A stretch of 64,000 nucleotides of DNA, from assembly GCF_000374285.1 (NCBI RefSeq), contig NZ_KB893932.1, positions 103,180 through 167,179 on the forward strand. Direction: 5' to 3'. Positions within the stretch are counted from its first letter, which is position 1. Each line of letters opens with the position of its first letter. Source of the DNA: Actinobacillus capsulatus DSM 19761. Its GTDB lineage: Bacteria > Pseudomonadota > Gammaproteobacteria > Enterobacterales > Pasteurellaceae. Below, one piece after another: positions 58,198 through 64,000 of the stretch. The position numbers were made by a program, and so were the translations under genes. Below the pieces are notes generated by a model. It saw nothing but the letters and a program-made list of their open reading frames with translations, did not search any database and was not told where the DNA came from.

Positions 58198-59088
58198 TTA
58201 TTGTTTCAGTTTCGGATCGAGTGCGTCACGTAAGCCGTCGCCCATTAAGTTAAATGCTAATACAAGCGATAAAATCGCGAGCCCCGGAATGGTTACTAAC
58301 CAGTTTGCCGATTGCATAAAGCCACGAGATTCCGCCAACATTGTACCTAATTCCGGTGTTGGCGGTTGCGCGCCAATACCTAAGAAGCCAAGCGCGGCAA
58401 GTTCTAGAATCGCATTGGAAATCCCCATCGTCATTTGCACAATTAACGGTGCAAGGCAGTTCGGTAAAATCACAATAAACATTAAACGTAATACACCGGC
58501 ACCGGCAACTCGGCTCGCCACCACATAATCACGATTTTTTTCGCTCATGACCGAAGCACGAGTTAAACGCACATAGCTTGGAATTGAAACAATCGCAATC
58601 GCAATCGCTGCATTGATCAAAGACGGGCCTAAAATGGTGACCACACCAATGGTGAGAAGTAAGCTCGGAATGGCTAACATAATATCGACAAAGCGCATAA
58701 TCACGATATCAATCACGCCGCCGTAATAACCGGCAAGTAAGCCTAGAATTACGCCGAATACGCATGATAAAACAACGATCACTAAACCGATAAACATAGA
58801 TAAACGCGCACCATAGATAATACGGGAAAGAATATCACGCCCAATATCATCAGTACCGAGCAGATAAGCAGAATTACCGCCGTCCATCCACGCTGGAGGC
58901 AGTAACAAAGCACTACGGTTTTGCTCAATCGGGTCAAAAGGCGCGACCCAACCAGCAAATACCGCAGCAAAAAAGACAATAGTAATAAAAGCAAGCCCGA
59001 TAACCGCACCACGGTTTTGGCAAAAGTAATACCAAAACTCTTGTAGAGGCGTCTTCGGAGCCGGTGCCGAAAGGGTTGTTGAAGACAT
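58198..59088 (-). CDS. dppC: Dipeptide ABC transporter permease
   Basis: A 296-residue permease with six transmembrane helices. It is clearly the DppC orthologue: [19 protein letters not shown] at the N-terminus, [19 protein letters not shown] as the EAA loop, and the end [17 protein letters not shown]. The start at 59088 gives the family N-terminus ([18 protein letters not shown]); an ATG at 59121 is less likely. Confidence 0.95.
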   Translation of the reverse strand: MSSTTLSAPAPKTPLQEFWYYFCQNRGAVIGLAFITIVFFAAVFAGWVAPFDPIEQNRSALLLPPAWMDGGNSAYLLGTDDIGRDILSRIIYGARLSMFIGLVIVVLSCVFGVILGLLAGYYGGVIDIVIMRFVDIMLAIPSLLLTIGVVTILGPSLINAAIAIAIVSIPSYVRLTRASVMSEKNRDYVVASRVAGAGVLRLMFIVILPNCLAPLIVQMTMGISNAILELAALGFLGIGAQPPTPELGTMLAESRGFMQSANWLVTIPGLAILSLVLAFNLMGDGLRDALDPKLKQ

Positions 59089-59165
59089 TATGTATCTCAC
59101 TCCACTCAAATCATTTTGCAAAATTTTGCGTAAATTTAACCGCTTGTAAAAGCCGGAAAATAAAC

Positions 59166-60170
59166 TTAGCTATGGCGAATTCTTGGATTAACTACTCCGT
59201 AAATTAAATCAACGGTTAAATTCACCAAAATAATAATCGTCGCAATAATTAGCACTGAACCTTGTAATACCGGATAGTCACGTGCATTAATCGCATCAAT
59301 AATCCATTTACCGATACCCGGCCACGAAAAAATATTTTCGGTAAGTACCGCACCGGAAAGTAACTGCCCCACAATCAGTCCCACCACAGTTACTACTGGA
59401 ATCAACGCATTACGTAAAGCGTGTACAATCACAATACGAGTGATATTCAAACCTTTCGCTTTGGCGGTACGAATATAATCTTCACCTAACACTTCGAGCA
59501 TTGAAGAACGAGTCATACGCGTTACCACCGCCAATGGGATAGTCCCTAACACGATTGAAGGTAAAATCAAGGATTTAATTGCGGCAAGGAAAGCACCCGG
59601 CTCGTCTGAAACCCAAGTGTCATACAGCATGAAGCCGGTTTCCGCTTCAATCCAATATTCGGAAGGTAAACGCCCTGAAGCCGGTAAGCCTAGTGGCGTA
59701 GAGAAATAGAGAATTAAGATTAACCCCCACCAGAAAATCGGCATCGAATAACCGGTTAAAGATAAAGTGGTTACCGTATGCGAAATCCACGAATCTTTCT
59801 TCACTGCAGCAATCACACCAAGAAAAATTCCAAATACTAGCGACCATAACAGTGCAAAGAATGCTAATTCCACCGTTGCCGGAAACAGTGTAAAAAACTC
59901 TTTTAGTACCGGCTCATTGTTACGAAATGAATTACCGAGATCGCCCTGAAAGATTCCTTTAATATAATTAAAATATTGTTCGGGTAAGGGTAAATCCAAA
60001 CCGAGTTGTGCCATCATCTGAGCGTGAACCGCCGGATCTAAGCCTCGTTCTCCCATCCGAATTTCAATCGGATCGCCCGGAATCAAATGTACTAAGGCAA
60101 AAGTAATTAACGTTATCGCCAGAAAGGTTGGGATAACCATCAAAAGACGTTTAAGAATAAATGAAAACAT
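59166..60170 (-). CDS. dppB: Dipeptide ABC transporter permease
   Basis: A 334-residue permease with six transmembrane helices, starting MFSFILKRLLMVIPTFLAITL. The EAA-type loop is in IRTAKAKGLNITRIVIVHALRN near residue 225. It forms the membrane channel with DppC. It follows dppA after 125 bp that include a single uptake-like AAGCGGTGAAATT at about 60220; no clear terminator is seen in that gap. Confidence 0.95.
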   Translation of the reverse strand: MFSFILKRLLMVIPTFLAITLITFALVHLIPGDPIEIRMGERGLDPAVHAQMMAQLGLDLPLPEQYFNYIKGIFQGDLGNSFRNNEPVLKEFFTLFPATVELAFFALLWSLVFGIFLGVIAAVKKDSWISHTVTTLSLTGYSMPIFWWGLILILYFSTPLGLPASGRLPSEYWIEAETGFMLYDTWVSDEPGAFLAAIKSLILPSIVLGTIPLAVVTRMTRSSMLEVLGEDYIRTAKAKGLNITRIVIVHALRNALIPVVTVVGLIVGQLLSGAVLTENIFSWPGIGKWIIDAINARDYPVLQGSVLIIATIIILVNLTVDLIYGVVNPRIRHS

Positions 60171-60295
60171 TAGGTATACTCGTTATTTGTACCACGGGAA
60201 ATAGGAAAAACACAGCATAAGCGGTGAAATTCAGCGAATTTTTTACAAATTGCCAATCCCCTTTGCCGTGTGCTTTCAATGGTTAATAAGAGAAC

Positions 60296-61897
60296 TTATT
60301 TTGTCTCTAAATCAACCCCGTAGAAATTATGTAAGCTAAATGGGCTGATCACATAACCCTTTACTTCCTTACGAACAGGGAAATAAGTAGTTGAGTGAGC
60401 AATGGTTACCCATGGTGCTTGCTCTTTGAAAAGTACTTGAGCTTGTTTATAAAGCTCGGTACGTTTTACTTTATCAGTTGTTTGAACGGCTTCGGTCATT
60501 AACTTATCAAAATCTTTATGACAGAATTTTGCATAGTTGGAACCTTGTTTCACCGCCGCACAACTTAATAAGGTATTTAGGAAGTTATCCGGATCTCCGT
60601 TATCACCGTTCCAGCCCATCATACCGGTTGCATGTTCGCCGTCACGCATACGATTGAGATATTCACCCCATTCGTAACTGACGATTTTGGCATTCACACC
60701 CACTTTTTTCCAATCTTCTTGGATAAGCTCCGCCATACGACGTGCATTCGGATTATACGGACGAGAAACCGGCATTGCCCACACTTCGGTATCAAAACCT
60801 TTTTCAAGCCCGGCTTCTTTTAACAAGGCTTTGGCTTTTTCCGGATTATAGTCATAATCTTTCACTTCATCGTTATAACTCCACATTGTCGGTGGAATCG
60901 GATTTTTCGCTTTTTCGCCTGAACCTTGATAAACCGACTGAATAATCGCATCTTTGTTAATTGCATAGTTTAACGCTTGACGCACTTTCACATCATCAAA
61001 CGGTTTTTTCTGCGTATTAAAGTGTAAATAGCCGATATTCAAACCTGGTTTGGCCATTAAACTGATATTCGGATCTTTTTTCAATGTTTCAAGATCAGCC
61101 GGATTTGGATAAGGTGCTGCGTGACATTCACCTTTTTGCAATTTTGCCATACGTACCGACGCATCCGGCGTAATTGCAAAGACTAAACGGTCAATTGCCG
61201 GTTTACCCTCCCAATATTGCTCAAAGCCTTTATAACGAATCTGAGAGTCTTTTTGATAATCGACAAATTGGAATGGACCTGTGCCGATAGGATTTTGATC
61301 TAGTTTCTCCGGTGTTCCTACTTTCAATAATTGATCCGCATATTCCGCAGAGAAAATCGAAGCGAAATCCATCGCAATATTCGCTAAGAACGGTGCATTC
61401 GGCACTTTTAGATTAATTTTAACCGTATAATCATCCACTTTCTCAACATTTTGAATAATGTTGCCCATATCCATACCGATAAAATACTCATAGTTACCAC
61501 CGGACACTTTATGATACGAATGATTCGGATCTAATTGACGATTGAATGAGAACACTACATCGTCCGCATTAAAATCACGGCTAGGTTTAAAATCTTTAGT
61601 TGAATGGAATTTCACCCCTTTACGTAAATAAAAGGTATAACTTTTACCGTCTTCCGACACATCCCATTTTTCTGCTAAAGAAGGCACAACTGAAGTTTCC
61701 CCCTTAGCGAAATCTACTAAGCGGTTAAAAATCGTTTGGCTAGTCGCATCAAGTGTACCGCCGTCTGTTGCGAATTGCGGATTTAAGTAAGTAGGTGAGG
61801 CTTCTAAACAATAAACGAATGTTTTAGGTGCCGCAAAAGCCGAACTTGAGGCGGCAATTGCCAATGGCAATAAAGAAAGTTTGGTGAGTTTTTTCAT
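60296..61897 (-). CDS. dppA: Periplasmic dipeptide (and possibly haem) binding protein
   Basis: A 533-residue SBP family 5 protein with a signal peptide ending near ASSSAFA. Conserved blocks include LVDFAKGETSVVPSLAEKW, NPIGTGPFQF, and MGWNGDNGDPDNFLNTLLSC. It delivers dipeptides to DppBCDF; in E. coli and Haemophilus related proteins also bind haem or 5-aminolevulinate. The start at 61897 is preceded by GGAG at six bases; an ATG at 61909 is the alternative. No lipobox is seen, so it is a free periplasmic protein. A decayed copy of the same gene lies immediately upstream. Confidence 0.94.
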   Translation of the reverse strand: MKKLTKLSLLPLAIAASSSAFAAPKTFVYCLEASPTYLNPQFATDGGTLDATSQTIFNRLVDFAKGETSVVPSLAEKWDVSEDGKSYTFYLRKGVKFHSTKDFKPSRDFNADDVVFSFNRQLDPNHSYHKVSGGNYEYFIGMDMGNIIQNVEKVDDYTVKINLKVPNAPFLANIAMDFASIFSAEYADQLLKVGTPEKLDQNPIGTGPFQFVDYQKDSQIRYKGFEQYWEGKPAIDRLVFAITPDASVRMAKLQKGECHAAPYPNPADLETLKKDPNISLMAKPGLNIGYLHFNTQKKPFDDVKVRQALNYAINKDAIIQSVYQGSGEKAKNPIPPTMWSYNDEVKDYDYNPEKAKALLKEAGLEKGFDTEVWAMPVSRPYNPNARRMAELIQEDWKKVGVNAKIVSYEWGEYLNRMRDGEHATGMMGWNGDNGDPDNFLNTLLSCAAVKQGSNYAKFCHKDFDKLMTEAVQTTDKVKRTELYKQAQVLFKEQAPWVTIAHSTTYFPVRKEVKGYVISPFSLHNFYGVDLETK

Positions 61898-61987
61898 CGA
61901 ATGCTCCAATGTTGTGTTTGTTTTTTATTTTTATGAATTAATCGAATATACAAGTTTTTCAATGAAGTTCAATACTTTTTCCATAGA

Positions 61988-62042
61988 AATCGGTCTAAAT
62001 TTAGCGAAAATTTGCAAATTTACCACTAAATTTAGACCGATT
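61988..62042. terminator. 17-bp inverted repeat between dppA and the decayed dppA copy
   Basis: AATCGGTCTAAATTTAG and its exact complement flank 21 bases. The arms resemble an uptake-signal pair with altered cores (AATCGGTCTAAATTT against AAGCGGTCAAATTT). It is placed like a terminator for the upstream copy. Confidence 0.55.
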
Positions 62043-62068
62043 ATTTTATTTATTACACTATATTGAAC

Positions 62069-63588
62069 GCTATCTAGCTCAACATGATAAAAGTTATGCG
62101 ATAAAGAAGGACTCACCGTATAACCTTGTATTTCTTTACGTATTGGGAAATAAGTTGTCGAATGCACAATCGGTAACCAAGGCGCTTGCTATTTAAAAAT
62201 CACTTATGCCTGTTTATAAAATGATTCCCGTTTTGCCTTATACGATTCTTGTGCCGCTTGCGTAACTAAATCATTATAAGATTTATCACAAAAATGGGCA
62301 TAATTCGAACCTTGTTTTACCGCATTACAGCTTAATAGCGTATTCAAAAAGTTATCCGGATCGCCATTATCCCCTGTCCAGCCCATCATACCGGTTGAGT
62401 GTTCGCCTTGCTCCATACGCTTAAGGTATTCTCCCTATTCGAAGCTGGCGATTTTTGCAGTAACGCCGCTCTGCTTCCAATCTTCTGAATCATCTCAGCC
62501 ATACGACGTGCATTCGGATTATACGGGCGAGAAACCGGCATTGCCCACGATTCCGTTTCAAAGCCGTTTTCCAATCCAGCTTCTCTTAGCAATGCTTTCT
62601 CTTTCTCCGGATTATATTCATAATCCTGAATCTCATCGTTATAGCCTCAAATTGTCAGCGACATTGGATTCTTCGCTGCCGAACCGGCCCCTTGGTACAT
62701 CGATTCTAAAATCGCCTGTTTGTTTACCGCATAATTAAGTGCTTGGCGTACTTTTTGATTATTCAACGGTTTTTATCTAAATTAAAAGTAATATAGCCAA
62801 TATTTAACCCCGATTTTTCAACACCTGTAAATTAGCATCAGCTTTCATCTGAGCAATATCTGCCGAATTCGGATATGGCTATTGCCTGAGATTCATTTTT
62901 CTGCAATTTGGCATAACGCACCGTCGCATCAGGTGTGACGCTAAAGACTAAGCGATCTAATTTTGCTCTGTCCTGCCAACAATCATCAAATGCTTTAAAA
63001 CGCACATAAGCATCTTTCTGTAAACCAGAAAACTCAAATGGCCTAGTACCAATCGGTACGGTATCCACTTTTCCGGTGTACCGGCTTTTAACATTTGATC
63101 GGCATATTCCGAAGAGGAAAGTGAAGCGAAATCCATCGCAAGATTAGCTAAAATGTTGCATTCGGCACTTTTACCTAAGAAAAACTCGTAGTTTCCGCCC
63201 AATACATTATGAAAATAATTATATTTATTTAATTGGCGGTTAAAAACAAACAACACATCATCGACATTGAAATTACAAGATGGCGTAAACTCTTTGTTAT
63301 TATGAAATTTAACCCCTTTACATAATAAAAGGTATAGGTCTTACCATCCACAGAAATATCCCATTTTTCAGCTCATGAAGAAATAAGATTTGTCGTACTC
63401 GGTTCAAAAGCAATTACACGATTATATAACGCTTCCGCCACATCTAATGTCGCCCCGTCTGTACCGATTTGCGGATTTAAAAAAGTAGGCAAAGATTCAA
63501 TATAATAAGTAAATGTTTTAGGTGCAGCGAGTACAGAATTGGAGAAAAGTAACAACGCAAACGCTGATAAAGAGAAAAGTTTTTGCAT
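62069..63588 (-). pseudogene. Decayed second copy of dppA
   Basis: The whole stretch can be aligned to DppA in pieces over all three frames. It begins with an intact signal peptide (MQKLFSLSAFALLLFSNSVLA, after AGGATATTTC), reads to LISS, then hits TGA at about 63377 where DppA has a leucine in PSLAEKW. Further frameshifts follow near 63320, 62840, 62770 and 62470. An internal deletion near 63160 joins FFLGKSAECN to ILANLAMDF. It ends at 62069 with HSTTYFPIRKEIQGY and onward, matching the DppA C-terminus. It is a tandem duplicate well advanced in decay. Confidence 0.88.
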
Positions 63589-63880
63589 GAAATATCCTGA
63601 TGTTGTGCTATAAATTATTTTTTGAATAATTTACATATCATCAGCCCTATTTTTCATATTACAATGTTCAGCAGCAAGCTAATTACAAAAAGCAACTGCA
63701 ACCTATTATTACTCCTCCTAAGAGATAAATTTATTCATTCCACTCTGACAAGCGGTCAAATTCCCTTGCTATTTTGCAAATGCGCTAATGGAGGTTGTTT
63801 GAATAAGCAAAAAAAGAAAGGAGAAGATGAATAAAGATAAAAATGAAGCTGGAGCTGGAGCTAAAAACAAATTCACCCCA
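63589..63880. other. Spacer between rRNA terminator and decayed dppA
   Basis: I see no convincing gene in this 292-base stretch. It contains an Apl-type uptake core (ACAAGCGGT with following CAAATT) at about 63749-63764 and a short GGAGCTGGAGCT repeat at 63851-63862. A 70-codon frame on the plus strand has no ribosome site and a low-complexity product. Confidence 0.5.
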
Positions 63881-63888
63881 AAAACAAA

Positions 63889-63918
63889 AACCCTGTGATT
63901 ATCACTAACCACAGGGTT
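63889..63918 (-). terminator. rRNA operon terminator
   Basis: AACCCTGTG and CACAGGGTT form a 9-bp stem around a 12-base loop; on the minus strand the hairpin is followed by TTTGTTTTTGG. It lies 12 bases past the end of the 5S gene. Confidence 0.88.
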
Positions 63919-63929
63919 CCCTTTAATTC

Positions 63930-64000
63930 AATCTGGCGATGCCCTACTCTCACATGGGGAAACCCCACACTACCATCGGCGTTACAGCATTTTACTTCTG
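63930..64000 (-). rRNA. rrf: 5S ribosomal RNA, 3' part
   Basis: The minus strand reads CGCCGATGGTAGTGTGGGG, then a CCCCATGTGAGAGTAGG segment, closely matching the 3' half of gamma-proteobacterial 5S rRNA. The 3' end is set near 63930, where the terminal CGCCAGATT would pair with the 5' strand outside the window. About 71 of roughly 115-120 bases are present. The 23S and 16S genes should lie beyond the window end. Confidence 0.93.

Noticed and set aside
62204..62592. Separate small genes in the region of the decayed dppA copy
   Set aside because: Each fragment matches a consecutive stretch of DppA in a different frame, so they are pieces of one pseudogene.
63622..63834. 70-codon plus-strand frame between the decayed dppA and the rRNA terminator
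   Set aside because: No ribosome site, low-complexity composition, and it overlaps an uptake signal; treated as non-coding.

Overview
The window comes from a member of the Pasteurellaceae, most likely Actinobacillus (A. pleuropneumoniae or a close relative such as A. suis). Three things point there: many DNA-uptake signal cores of the Apl type (ACAAGCGGT and its complement), closest family resemblance of the housekeeping proteins to Haemophilus and E. coli orthologues, and the dhaKLM, nrfABCD and exbB-exbD-tonB gene sets. The species is an inference; no database search was run.

Region 1 (1-24000, all on the minus strand) is a 24-kb surface-protein island. A 3,891-residue trimeric autotransporter adhesin (12307-23982) is followed by a two-partner secretion locus in cdiB-cdiA-cdiI order. 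CdiB (10325-12079) is the outer-membrane transporter. The giant CdiA-type exoprotein (66-10271) is split by one in-frame TAA at 8724-8726. Its C-terminus has a VENN junction followed by a zinc-dependent deaminase-type toxin (HAE and CxxC motifs). The first 20 codons of a probable immunity gene start four bases after the toxin stop and run off the window edge.

Region 2 (24000-30200) has a roughly 1-kb AT-rich spacer, then the nrfABCD periplasmic nitrite reductase operon (minus strand). Upstream of nrfA lie a near-consensus FNR box and a perfect 7-2-7 NarL/NarP site. The fermentative D-lactate dehydrogenase ldhA is divergent, so anaerobic respiration and fermentation genes share this regulatory interval.

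Region 3 (30300-56200) is mainly housekeeping. It holds branched-chain amino-acid synthesis (ilvGM, ilvD, ilvE), pyrophosphatase, a ZIP metal transporter, engB, a family-25 glycosyltransferase, rraB, tusA, pepQ, fxsA, a DMT transporter, rluE, nudC, yidB, kdsB, trxB, the PTS-type dihydroxyacetone kinase dhaKLM, cnoX/ybbN, glpE, the exbB-exbD-tonB energy transducer, ybaB-recR, grxD and a RidA-family gene. One accessory spot (42883-44123) carries a HepT-type HEPN toxin gene whose MntA antitoxin is reduced to a C-terminal stub, followed by an AT-rich gene of unknown function.

Region 4 (56199-64000, minus strand) is the dppABCDF peptide ABC transporter operon, a decayed second copy of dppA upstream of it, and the 3' end of a 5S rRNA gene with its terminator, marking the end of an rRNA operon. 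Several transcription units end in inverted pairs of uptake signal sequences that form terminator-like hairpins.
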